This document shows positions 29,647-38,263 of a DNA stretch of 64,000 bases, one piece after another. Each line of letters starts with the position of its first letter. Position 1 is the first letter of the stretch. A program made the position numbers and the translations under genes. Source of the DNA: Pedobacter sp. Its GTDB lineage: Bacteria > Bacteroidota > Bacteroidia > Sphingobacteriales > Sphingobacteriaceae. A model generated the notes under the pieces. That model was not told where the DNA came from, searched no databases, and was given only the letters and a program-made list of their open reading frames with translations. The DNA lies in contig SSFR01000007.1 of the NCBI GenBank assembly GCA_008015505.1, positions 1 through 64,000 on the forward strand, written 5' to 3'.

Positions 29647-29807
29647 GAGCTTGTCTAAAGTTTATTTTATGAAGCTATTGCCGGTTATTTTTGAGCGAAA
29701 TGAGGCGGATTTTAGAGCCATAGCAGAGCACTATGGTGAAAAAATCCAACGAAATTGCAGCCAAAAAGAAGCAAAAGAACAAGATAAAATAAACTTTAGA
29801 CAAGCTC
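29647..29807. repeat. Interspersed inverted-repeat element, copy B
   Basis: A 161-bp element with perfect 24-bp arms (29647-29670 and 29784-29807; tip GAGCTTGTCTAAAG). Compared with copy A it is inverted in the core. The nested stem CCATAG/CTATGG is flanked by a perfect GGATTTT/AAAATCC. It fills most of the gap between the T9SS cargo gene and porP. A 48-codon plus-strand frame (29669-29815) runs through it and shares V-I-F-E-R-N-E-A with the copy A frame; I do not call it a gene. Confidence 0.9.
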
Positions 29808-29826
29808 ATAAGTAAATCAAGATTAA

Positions 29827-30729
29827 ATGAAAGGTGTTTTAACGCTATTTCTGAATCTATTTCTTGTTTCGGCGATTGCTCAGCAAAGGCCCATGCTCAC
29901 CCAGTATATGTTCAATAGTTTGACAGTTAATCCGGCCTACTCAGCTATTGGGAATGATTTGAATGTTGCGGCTATTTATAGGCAGCAATGGGTGGGTTTT
30001 GAGGGTGCACCCAATACTCAATTTTTGACAATGCATTCGGCAATTAACCAATCGAACTCTTCGTTGGGTTTAGTTGTTATGAGGGATCATATTGGGGAGG
30101 TCATCAATGAAACAGGTGCATTTCTCACGTTTGCACAGCGGATGAAGCTCAGTGAAACAACGTACTTAGCGGTGGGTGTGTTAGCCGGTACTAGTAGATA
30201 TGCAGCTAACTATAGTCAGCTCTGGGATCAGGTGTCAAGCTCAGATCCAATATTTCAGAATGAAAGCATTGGGAGCACCAATTTGGGTTTTGGAATCATG
30301 CTATTTTCGAACCGATTTTATGCAGGGCTTTCGTCTCCATTTATGTTATCTCTAACGAATGATCCAACACAAATCAATCATGATAAACCACATTATATGG
30401 CTCAAGGTGGATACTTGGTCCCTTTGGGCGATAACTTTATGCTCAAGCATAATATATTGCTTAAATACGTTAATGGGGCTCCTTTAGAAGCAGATATTAG
30501 TGAAGGTTTGCTTATTCATGAAGCAATATGGTTGGGTGTTGCCTGGCGATCTTTTGATTCTTTTGATGGTATTCTGCAGATGTACATATCTCGAAACCTA
30601 CAGGTTGGGTATTCATACGATTTCACAACAACTAAAATAGGTCCCGTGCAAAAAGGTTCTCATGAGCTTATGCTTAGGCTTACTTTCCCCCATAACGGTA
30701 GCACCAGTCGTCGCTGTTATTTCTTTTAA
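29827..30729 (+). CDS. PorP/SprF family type IX secretion membrane protein
   Basis: 300 residues. Signal peptide, then the family N-terminus Q-R-P-M-L-T-Q-Y-M-F-N and L-T-V-N-P-A-Y-S-A, and R-Q-Q-W-V-G-F-E-G-A-P. The rest is an outer-membrane beta-barrel with alternating hydrophobic strands. Family members are found beside type B T9SS cargo genes and are thought to help retain or translocate the cargo at the surface. Here it directly follows such a cargo, with repeat element B between. Confidence 0.93.
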   Translation: MKGVLTLFLNLFLVSAIAQQRPMLTQYMFNSLTVNPAYSAIGNDLNVAAIYRQQWVGFEGAPNTQFLTMHSAINQSNSSLGLVVMRDHIGEVINETGAFLTFAQRMKLSETTYLAVGVLAGTSRYAANYSQLWDQVSSSDPIFQNESIGSTNLGFGIMLFSNRFYAGLSSPFMLSLTNDPTQINHDKPHYMAQGGYLVPLGDNFMLKHNILLKYVNGAPLEADISEGLLIHEAIWLGVAWRSFDSFDGILQMYISRNLQVGYSYDFTTTKIGPVQKGSHELMLRLTFPHNGSTSRRCYFF

Positions 30730-30758
30730 GTGGTTTTGGTGTCAAGTTTCTTTAAATA

Positions 30759-30788
30759 TTTCAAATACATTTGTTTGAAATACGAATG
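30759..30788 (+). promoter_or_regulatory. Promoter/operator candidate before the MerR gene
   Basis: TACATTTG (30766-30773) fits the TAnnTTTG -7 element and sits exactly between the arms of an inverted repeat TTTCAAA (30759-30765)/TTTGAAA (30774-30780). A second overlapping inverted repeat, ATACATT/AATGTAT, ends near 30791. The ATG is at 30809. An autoregulatory MerR site is inferred. Confidence 0.45.
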
Positions 30789-30808
30789 TATGTTTACGAT
30801 TTTACCAT

Positions 30809-31144
30809 ATGCCATACAAGGAGCGAGATATTAATAAACTATACTATACCATGGGTGAGGTGACTCAGTTATTTGGGGTCAATGCTTCTCAGATTCGCTT
30901 TTATGAGCAGGAGTTTGATATTATACAGCCTAAAAAGAACAAAAAAGGGAATCGCTTATTTACACCTGAAGATGTGGAGAATCTGAAAATCATCTTCAAT
31001 CTGGTGAAGGAGAAAGGATTTACTTTACAGGGGGCCAAAGATTTTTTGAAAACAAATAAAGATGGTGTTTCTGAGAACCAAAAAATTATAGATTCACTTC
31101 AGCGTTTGAAACAGTTTTTAATTGAAGTAAGGGAGCAGCTATAA
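30809..31144 (+). CDS. MerR family transcriptional regulator
   Basis: 111 residues. A winged helix-turn-helix from about residue 12: Y-Y-T-M-G-E-V-T-Q-L-F-G-V, then Q-I-R-F-Y-E-Q-E-F and N-R-L-F-T-P-E-D-V. A short coiled-coil dimerisation helix follows and there is no effector domain or metal-binding Cys. This is the short MerR type common in Bacteroidota, of unknown signal. Stands alone between porP and the convergent carboxylase gene. Confidence 0.92.
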   Translation: MPYKERDINKLYYTMGEVTQLFGVNASQIRFYEQEFDIIQPKKNKKGNRLFTPEDVENLKIIFNLVKEKGFTLQGAKDFLKTNKDGVSENQKIIDSLQRLKQFLIEVREQL

Positions 31145-31192
31145 GATCTCACTCATGGCTCTCTTAAAAGGTGGGGAATGTTTAGTCTATTA

Positions 31193-32836
31193 TTAGGTTT
31201 GTATCACTCCTACATTAAAAGGTCTTTCTATCGGAGATTGATTAGCTGCTTCGATACCCATAGATATTACTTTCCGAGTTTCTAGTGGATCTATAATGCC
31301 ATCCACCCAAAGTCGTGCTGCTGCATACAAAGCTGTAGTTTGATGGTTATAACGATCGGTGATTTCTTTGAGTAGCTTTTCTTTTTTCTCCTTGGTGATT
31401 TCTTCGCCCTTTGCTTTTAGGGAAGATTCTTGGATTTGAAGCAGGGTTTTAGCTGCCTGAGCTCCACCCATAACGGCAATCTTTGCTGATGGCCAGGCGA
31501 AGATTAAACGTGGATCATAGGCTTTGCCACACATGGCATAATTTCCTGCACCGTAAGAGTTGCCTATCACAATAGTGAACTTGGGAACAACTGAATTGGC
31601 TACGGCATTAACCATCTTAGCACCATCTTTAATAATTCCACCGTGTTCGGATCGACTCCCAACCATAAAACCAGTTACATCTTGTAAAAAAACGAGGGGG
31701 ATTTTTTTCTGATTGCAGTTCATAATAAAGCGTGTTGCTTTATCAGCTGAATCGGAATAGATGACACCTCCAAATTGCATTTCACCTTTTTTGCTTTTAA
31801 CTACTTTGCGTTGATTAGCGACGATACCGACAGCCCAGCCTTCAATCCGGCCTAAACCACAAATGATACTTTGGCCATATCCTTTTTTATATTCTTCAAA
31901 GTCGGAATTGTCGGTTAAACGCTCGATGATTTCGAGCATATCATATGGTTTTTCTCTGTTTTCAGGAAGCAGGCCATAAATTTCCTGTTCATCTTTTTGG
32001 GGAGGGAGGGGTTTTATACGGTCGAAGCCTGCATTTTTGGGGGCTCCCAGCATACTCATGATGTTCTTGATGGAATCTAGACAAGCCCGATCATTAGGAT
32101 GTTTATAATCCGTTACGCCCGATACCTCACAGTGTGTTGTGGCTCCGCCTAAAGTTTCGTTGTCTATCTCTTCACCGATGGCCGACTTAACAAGATAACT
32201 TCCGGCTAAAAAAACAGAACCTGTGCCATCTACAATCATGGCTTCATCGCTCATGATGGGAAGATACGCTCCACCAGCCACGCAAGGTCCCATAATAGCT
32301 GCAATTTGAACAATTCCCATACTACTCATTATGGCATTATTTCTGAAAATACGTCCAAAATGTTCTTTATCTGGGAAGATTTCGTCTTGCATGGGGAGAA
32401 ATACACCCGCCGAATCGACCAGATAAATAATTGGTAAGTGATTTTCCATGGCTATTTCTTGGGCACGTAAATTTTTTTTGGTGGTCATGGGGAACCAAGC
32501 GCCTGCTTTTACGGTGGCATCGTTGGCCACAATGATGCACTGCCTTCCGGAAACATACCCAATACCAGTAATTACTCCTGCTGAAGGACAGCCCCCCTGC
32601 TCTTGATAGCATTCCTCTGCTGCTAAGGCACCTATTTCTAACCAGGGTTTATCTTCATCAATGAGGTAAGCCACGCGCTCGCGAGCTAGTAATTTGCCTT
32701 TCTCTTTTTGTTTGGCAGATGCTTTCTCGCCTCCACCTTGATAGATCGCATCCAGTCGGTTTTTTATCTGGAAAAAGGAGAGCTTGTTTTTATCCTCGTT
32801 TTTGTTGAATTCTAAGTTCATTGAAGGGTTTGTCAT
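31193..32836 (-). CDS. Acyl-CoA carboxylase, carboxyltransferase (beta) subunit
   Basis: 547 residues, crotonase-fold carboxyltransferase of the PccB/MccB type. Landmarks: K-L-L-A-R-E-R-V near residue 47, G-G-A-Y-L-P-I-M-S-D-E in the N-half, and G-N-S-Y-G-A-G-N-Y-A-M-C-G and A-K-I-A-V-M-G-G in the C-half. Transfers CO2 from carboxybiotin to an acyl-CoA; the biotin-carrying alpha subunit is not nearby. Sequence resembles the methylcrotonoyl/propionyl-CoA group; substrate left open. Confidence 0.93.
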   Translation of the reverse strand: MTNPSMNLEFNKNEDKNKLSFFQIKNRLDAIYQGGGEKASAKQKEKGKLLARERVAYLIDEDKPWLEIGALAAEECYQEQGGCPSAGVITGIGYVSGRQCIIVANDATVKAGAWFPMTTKKNLRAQEIAMENHLPIIYLVDSAGVFLPMQDEIFPDKEHFGRIFRNNAIMSSMGIVQIAAIMGPCVAGGAYLPIMSDEAMIVDGTGSVFLAGSYLVKSAIGEEIDNETLGGATTHCEVSGVTDYKHPNDRACLDSIKNIMSMLGAPKNAGFDRIKPLPPQKDEQEIYGLLPENREKPYDMLEIIERLTDNSDFEEYKKGYGQSIICGLGRIEGWAVGIVANQRKVVKSKKGEMQFGGVIYSDSADKATRFIMNCNQKKIPLVFLQDVTGFMVGSRSEHGGIIKDGAKMVNAVANSVVPKFTIVIGNSYGAGNYAMCGKAYDPRLIFAWPSAKIAVMGGAQAAKTLLQIQESSLKAKGEEITKEKKEKLLKEITDRYNHQTTALYAAARLWVDGIIDPLETRKVISMGIEAANQSPIERPFNVGVIQT

Positions 32837-32934
32837 TGGGAGGCCTAAAGTAGTGAAATTTTGTGAGTGCTTATTTTTTTAATATAATGTTAAAAATTAT
32901 TAAATTTAATATAGTAATATGAAAATATGACAAG

Positions 32935-33720
32935 ATGATTACGATGGCTGATCAGGGTTGTGTTAGCTTGTACGCTGATAAGATGGTGTACTGTTGGAAT
33001 ACCTATTTTAAGCGAAATATAGGTTCAGTGAATGATCGGGTGTATTTGTTAACATTAGCTGTAAATGAAGTGCATATCCGATGCGGTGTTCCTAGGATTA
33101 CTTTTTCTGATCTGGGGAATAAGAGCCCAACGACCATTGGGACGTTTGATAGGACTGCCTGGCATATGAAATTGAATTATGCGGTGATTGGTGGGTATGT
33201 TGATGAGAATGGTTTTATGCTTATGGCTGAAGCTATTTATCACGAAGCACGTCACGCGGAGCAGCATTGGCTTATAGCTTGTTTGGCTTCTTCTGCAATA
33301 ATATCGATGGCTGCTAGCCTAGACCCACAGCTCATGCAACGACGGGAAGAGCTAACAAAAAATATTGGGGTTATCCCTAAAAATATTACATCACGAGCTT
33401 GGGGAGAGGCTGTGCGTTTTAATCCTTCGCTAGAACTAAGAGAGAAAATAAAAAAATGGTATGAGAGTGCTTACACCCATAGGTTCGACTATAGGAGGGC
33501 TCTAGCGAATATAGATAGCAATATAGCTAATAATAATCCTTTCTTAAATGATCTTCGAGAACAGGCTTATCGCTCCTATAAATCCAGTGCACACGAAGCT
33601 GATGCTTTTGATGTTCAAGGACTGGTTCACAATAAATTATACCATATGCTTATGCCGAGAGGCCCTTCACCGATTTCTTTTGGAGGTAATTATCCACCTG
33701 GAGACTTAATAGTTTTTTAA
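32935..33720 (+). CDS. Orphan protein with HEARH zinc-protease-like motif
   Basis: 261 residues (a start three codons later is possible). No signal peptide. I do not recognise a named family. The helix I-Y-H103-E-A-R-H107-A-E-Q-H has the HExxH form, and S-A-H-E221-A-D-A-F-D downstream could give the third ligand of a gluzincin-like site. HEARHAEQ-type motifs occur, to my knowledge, in polymorphic-toxin and VgrG-linked domains. The gene stands alone between the carboxylase and hemH, with a very AT-rich leader (32876-32934). No immunity gene is apparent, as the next gene 12 bp away is hemH on the other strand. Confidence 0.6.
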   Translation: MITMADQGCVSLYADKMVYCWNTYFKRNIGSVNDRVYLLTLAVNEVHIRCGVPRITFSDLGNKSPTTIGTFDRTAWHMKLNYAVIGGYVDENGFMLMAEAIYHEARHAEQHWLIACLASSAIISMAASLDPQLMQRREELTKNIGVIPKNITSRAWGEAVRFNPSLELREKIKKWYESAYTHRFDYRRALANIDSNIANNNPFLNDLREQAYRSYKSSAHEADAFDVQGLVHNKLYHMLMPRGPSPISFGGNYPPGDLIVF

Positions 33721-33731
33721 AGATTTTTGTA

Positions 33732-34751
33732 CTAGGTATTTTTTACCAATTCTTCCAAAGCCGTTATCCATTTTGGATGATCATTCAAACTTTCCACCAG
33801 CTGCATATGCTCACCACCTAAGCTTTTAAAAAGTTCGTGGTATTCGACGGCTATTTCATAAACTGTTTCCAAACAGTCGGCTACAAATGCGGGACAAAGT
33901 ACCAATAGGCGTTTGTTTCCTGCAGTTGCTAGCGCTTTAATAACTTCAACTGTATAAGGTCTTACCCAGGGATCAGATCCTAATCGAGACTGGAAACAAA
34001 TAGTGTATTTATCTGGGACAAGGTTTAGCTCTTTAGCAATTAAACGAGCTGTGTCGTGGCATTGAGCGGCGTAGCAAAGCTGATTGTTTGTGCTGATTGT
34101 ATTACAGCATGTAGCAGTTTTGAGACAATGTTGTCCAGAATGATCAGCACTTTTGAGTTGGCTTTCAGGTAGTCCATGGAAGCTAAAGAGTATATGATCA
34201 TAGGTGTCTGGCTGATATTTGCGAGCATTTTCTGCAAAAGTTTTAATCATTAATTCATTGTTATGAAAAGAGCTAAGCCATGACATACTAGGAACAGCTT
34301 GCCATTTGCTTATCAAGTTCATTACCTTTTCTAAAACGGATCCCGTACTTGCTGATGCGTATTGTGGAAATAAGGGGATCACCCGAATACTGCTCACTTG
34401 TGCTTCTTGGAGTTTCATTAGTGCCAATTCAATCGATGGTTGCTCATAGCGCATGGCTAGTTCAACCTGATAATTGTTACCGAGGCGTTTTTGGAGTAGG
34501 TCAGCTTGTAATAAGCTATAGTGCTTTAATGGTGACCCAGTTTGATCAGACCAGATTTTTTGATATAAAGCAGCTGATTTGGGGGCTCTAAAAGGAGTGA
34601 TCAATCCTTTTACCAAGAGTGTACGCCAGATGGGGTGTACATTGATCACCCTCGCATCCATCAAAAACTCATTTAAATATTTGCGAACATCTGCTGTGGA
34701 TGGACTATTTGGAGTTCCTAAATTGACTAATAAAATGCCTTTTTTATTCAT
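33732..34751 (-). CDS. hemH: Ferrochelatase
   Basis: Inserts ferrous iron into protoporphyrin IX, the last step of haem synthesis. Start at ATG 34751 (M-N-K-K-G-I-L-L-V-N-L-G-T-P), 339 residues, because it lies one base after the upstream stop; a start at 34772 would overlap it. The L-V-N-L-G-T-P N-terminus, the catalytic H in F-S-F-H-G-L-P, and C-P-A-F-V-A-D-C-L-E-T-V-Y-E near the end are all present. Tight spacing with the TonB receptor gene suggests one transcript. Confidence 0.96.
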   Translation of the reverse strand: MNKKGILLVNLGTPNSPSTADVRKYLNEFLMDARVINVHPIWRTLLVKGLITPFRAPKSAALYQKIWSDQTGSPLKHYSLLQADLLQKRLGNNYQVELAMRYEQPSIELALMKLQEAQVSSIRVIPLFPQYASASTGSVLEKVMNLISKWQAVPSMSWLSSFHNNELMIKTFAENARKYQPDTYDHILFSFHGLPESQLKSADHSGQHCLKTATCCNTISTNNQLCYAAQCHDTARLIAKELNLVPDKYTICFQSRLGSDPWVRPYTVEVIKALATAGNKRLLVLCPAFVADCLETVYEIAVEYHELFKSLGGEHMQLVESLNDHPKWITALEELVKNT

Positions 34752-34752
34752 G

Positions 34753-37131
34753 TTAAAATTCAAAGATTGCACCTACTGTAGGTATAATAGCGCCACTGAT
34801 ATTTTCTATTAATTTGGTTTTAAAACTATTGGGATCGCTGGGGGCATTTTGTGGATTGCCTGATGCATCCACATCCAAGATCAAAATGGGTTGTAGTTGA
34901 TATCGCTTGTAGGTTAAGTTTTGGATATCGATGTACCAATTGAAGCTAAACCTGTGAAGGGAATATTTTTTATCTATTCTGAAATCGATCTGATAAAAAT
35001 TAGCTAGCAGGTCTTGATTCAGCTGATTGAAATCAGGTATCCCTTGGGGATAAATAATAAAGTTTGTTTTTAGTGAAGATGCAGCCATATCATATGGGGT
35101 ATATGGGCTACCTCCTGATAGGCGAAATTTAAAGCCAATCTCCCAATTCTTAGGTAGTAACTTACCTCCAGTTATACTGACGATATATCGGCTATTCCAG
35201 GATGACTGTACGTAGTTTTGGTTTTTATCTTGAAATTCACTGTTAAATAAGGTGACAGACATAATTCCATAAAAACCTTTGTTTAATCGCTGTTGTGCGA
35301 GGAATTCAATACCATAACTTCGGCCTTTAGTGGTCCCTGTAACTAGATTATTACCAACTACACCATAGTTTGCGCCTAAATTGGCTAAGGGAATGTCATT
35401 ATTGAAAATGTGTACAATTGGATATTGGCTATACATTTTATAAAAGCTCTCAACAGTGAAGTGTGTATTCTGAGGGGTATTATATTCCAGTCCAAGTGCA
35501 ATTTGATTGGAGCGGATGAAATCTACTTGCTGATTAAGTAAAGGTCCGCCAGTGAATGGTCTGTAGCCTAAAACCGTATAGGCAGGTAATTGATAATAAA
35601 TGCCCGTGTAAAAGTTTAAACTGAGTGCTTTGCTGAGATTATAAGAAGCTGAAAGTCGAGGTGATATTGTCTTAGCCAGGTTGTTCATATTCGCTGAATA
35701 AGTATTTGCATCAGCTCTTAACCCAAGTGAAACACTTAGCTTATCTTCGGCAAAGCTTCTGCTTAGCTGTGTAAATACTCCGTACTTCACAAAGCTGAAA
35801 TCAGATTGATAGGTTTTATTTCCAAAGGGTAAGCGGTTGTCGGTATTGGATAGGTATTGGGCTGTTTCCGCACCTGCACCATAGTTAATCTTGTAAGAAC
35901 CTTCTCTACTGGTATTTTCGAAACGGAGTTTGTATTCGATTTCTTGAGCAGTATAATCTAGTGTTTTAATCTTGGTAGGATTGTTGTCTTCATATTTATA
36001 GGCAGTATTGTACAGGTAGTTGGTACTAAGGATTACAGTTGAATATCCTTTGGTATGATAGTTTTTGTAATTGGCTCCAAAGGTATAATTGTGTTGATTG
36101 CTTACTGGCACATTGTTGATGATATAAGTATTCAAGTCAGTGGGAGTGGCACCTAAATAAAGTTGAAAATCGTCCCATGCACCCAGGCCTAGTAGGGTAA
36201 GTTCATGATTGGCGTTGAATTTTGTTTTTATTTTGAACTGAAAGTCTTGGTAAGCAGGTAAAAATGGGATGTCGAGTAGCTTAAACAAACCCTGTAAATA
36301 GGAGTACCGATAAGAGGTGATCATGGTTGTTCTTTTTCCTAGCGGGCCTTCTGTTGCTGCAGCAAGATCGCTAGAACCTGCAGTGATTGAGGTGACGAAA
36401 TGATCATCTCGACCATCTCGTTGTCTAAACTCAAGTACTGAGCTCAGGGTATTGCCTCGATTAGCTGGAAAGGCTCCCGAATAAAAATCAACTTCTCGGA
36501 TAAAATCAACATTAATCAAGCCAACAGGTCCTCCAGAAGCACCTTGTGTTACAAAGTGGTTGATGTTGGGGATTTCGACACCATCAATATAAAAGCGATT
36601 TTCATTTGGAGCTCCTCCGCGTATGATAATATCGTTTCTAAAAGTGACTGAGGTGTTCACTCCTGGAAAAGATTGAATTACTTTAGAAATATCCCGATTG
36701 CCGCCCGGGTTACGTTTGATTTCAGTTCCACCAATGTTATGCATTGAAATGGGGCTTTCGATAGATTTTCTAAGTACAGGAGCAAAAACACGAACTTCTT
36801 GGAGTGTATCAACCAAGGTTTCCAGATTGACATCCAGTATGGTTGAGTGTGCCCCCGCTACTTGAACATCAAAAACGGTTCTGTCCTGATAGCCGATGTG
36901 TGAAAACTGGATATTATAAATGCCTGGTTCAAGATCTTTTAAAATATAAGTCCCAGTAGAGTCTGTGATTGTTTCTTGTGTAAGGCCGGTTATGCTTACA
37001 CTAACTAGGGGTAGTTTTTGGTTCGTTAGGCCGTCCGTTACCTTTCCTTGGACAATGCCCGATGCTGGCGATTGAGCTTGTGCGGAGAGAATGATTAAGT
37101 TGCTAAAAAGGATAAGAAGTTTTTTCTTCAT
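34753..37131 (-). CDS. TonB-dependent receptor with carboxypeptidase-like N-terminal domain
   Basis: Start at ATG 37131 (M-K-K-K-L-L-I-L-F), 792 residues; the longer frame to 37167 would precede the signal peptide. Order: signal peptide (about 1-20), CarboxypepD_reg-like domain (G-K-V-T-D-G...Y-I-L-K-D-L-E-P-G), plug (I-I-R-G-G-A-P-N-E-N-R-F-Y-I-D-G-V-E-I-P), then a long beta-barrel. An outer-membrane importer of unknown substrate. One base upstream of hemH on the same strand, so a haem or iron link is possible but not shown. No SusD partner is adjacent. Confidence 0.93.
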   Translation of the reverse strand: MKKKLLILFSNLIILSAQAQSPASGIVQGKVTDGLTNQKLPLVSVSITGLTQETITDSTGTYILKDLEPGIYNIQFSHIGYQDRTVFDVQVAGAHSTILDVNLETLVDTLQEVRVFAPVLRKSIESPISMHNIGGTEIKRNPGGNRDISKVIQSFPGVNTSVTFRNDIIIRGGAPNENRFYIDGVEIPNINHFVTQGASGGPVGLINVDFIREVDFYSGAFPANRGNTLSSVLEFRQRDGRDDHFVTSITAGSSDLAAATEGPLGKRTTMITSYRYSYLQGLFKLLDIPFLPAYQDFQFKIKTKFNANHELTLLGLGAWDDFQLYLGATPTDLNTYIINNVPVSNQHNYTFGANYKNYHTKGYSTVILSTNYLYNTAYKYEDNNPTKIKTLDYTAQEIEYKLRFENTSREGSYKINYGAGAETAQYLSNTDNRLPFGNKTYQSDFSFVKYGVFTQLSRSFAEDKLSVSLGLRADANTYSANMNNLAKTISPRLSASYNLSKALSLNFYTGIYYQLPAYTVLGYRPFTGGPLLNQQVDFIRSNQIALGLEYNTPQNTHFTVESFYKMYSQYPIVHIFNNDIPLANLGANYGVVGNNLVTGTTKGRSYGIEFLAQQRLNKGFYGIMSVTLFNSEFQDKNQNYVQSSWNSRYIVSITGGKLLPKNWEIGFKFRLSGGSPYTPYDMAASSLKTNFIIYPQGIPDFNQLNQDLLANFYQIDFRIDKKYSLHRFSFNWYIDIQNLTYKRYQLQPILILDVDASGNPQNAPSDPNSFKTKLIENISGAIIPTVGAIFEF

Positions 37132-37229
37132 AGGATTGATATTTAAAAAGGTCTCACCCAAGTTCACTTTAAAGGAGATGATTTGTGTTCGTTATATTAT
37201 TGTATATCAATTATTTAGGTATTTTTTAC

Positions 37230-38078
37230 TTAAAAATGCATTAACTTTTCTTTCACTTCATGCATCAACCACATGGGTGTAGAGGTCGCCCCACAGATAC
37301 CAACTTTGCTATTGGGGCTGAATAGCTGTTGTTGTAGTTCTTCCAAATGTGAGATGAAATAAGTATTTGGATTATATTGACGACACACTTCATAGAGTAC
37401 CTTGCCATTAGATGATTTTTTACCTGATACAAATACGATATAATCGAAATTTTTTACAAAATCGCGCAGTTCTTTGTCGCGGTTTGATACTTGGCGACAA
37501 ATTGTGTCATTGGCTTTTAATTGATAGCCGCGACTGATTAATTCATTTTTGATTTGGTAAAATTTGTCTGTGCTTTTGGTGGTTTGGCTATATAGTGTGA
37601 TTTCACTGGGGAGCTCGAGATTATCCAACTCAGCGATATCTTGAAACACGACGGCATTCCCATTGGTTTGTCCTTGTAGGCCAATTACTTCGGCGTGACC
37701 ATGCTTGCCGAAAATCAAAATTTTATCCTGATCATCATAAGAGTTTTTGATGCGATTTTGAAGTTTTAAAACAACAGGGCAGGACGCATCAATTAGGGTG
37801 ATATTATTTTGCAGAGCAGTTTTATATGTTTCAGGGGCTTCACCATGTGCACGAATGAGTACTTTTTCGCCTTTTAATTTTTTTAAATCCTCATTAGATA
37901 TAATACGAAGCCCTTTACTTTTAAGGCGTTCTACTTCTTCATCATTGTGAACAATGTCACCTAGACAATACAGATAGTCATTAGTAGCTAATATTTCTTC
38001 TGCCATGTCGATGGCATATACGACGCCAAAGCAAAAACCAGAATTAGGATCAATGGAAACTTGCAAGTTATAATTCAT
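37230..38078 (-). CDS. ispH: 4-hydroxy-3-methylbut-2-enyl diphosphate reductase
   Basis: Last step of the MEP isoprenoid pathway; [4Fe-4S] enzyme. About 282 residues from ATG 38078 (M-N-Y-N-L-Q-V); an ATG at 38087 is also possible. Cluster cysteines are in G-F-C-F-G-V, D-A-S-C-P-V-V and I-C-G-A-T-S-T-P. H-G-H-A-E-V and the acid-base T-x-x-T region (T-T-K-S-T-D) are present. A TATTTTTG on the minus strand at 38095-38102 fits a -7 box and would leave almost no leader. Confidence 0.95.
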   Translation of the reverse strand: MNYNLQVSIDPNSGFCFGVVYAIDMAEEILATNDYLYCLGDIVHNDEEVERLKSKGLRIISNEDLKKLKGEKVLIRAHGEAPETYKTALQNNITLIDASCPVVLKLQNRIKNSYDDQDKILIFGKHGHAEVIGLQGQTNGNAVVFQDIAELDNLELPSEITLYSQTTKSTDKFYQIKNELISRGYQLKANDTICRQVSNRDKELRDFVKNFDYIVFVSGKKSSNGKVLYEVCRQYNPNTYFISHLEELQQQLFSPNSKVGICGATSTPMWLMHEVKEKLMHF

Positions 38079-38263
38079 CGTGCCCAAAAATACGAAATAT
38101 ACCCTCTGAATAGCTTATGCAGGTTTAGAATACCTCGACATATGAATTGTTGCTTTGTTGTGGTTTTATTTGAATTATACTAATTCTTCATTAAAGTTTT
38201 TGTAAATTTATTTAAAGTATATTTTTTATCTTTTTTGTAAATTTTTTATTGTTTTATGGTTAT

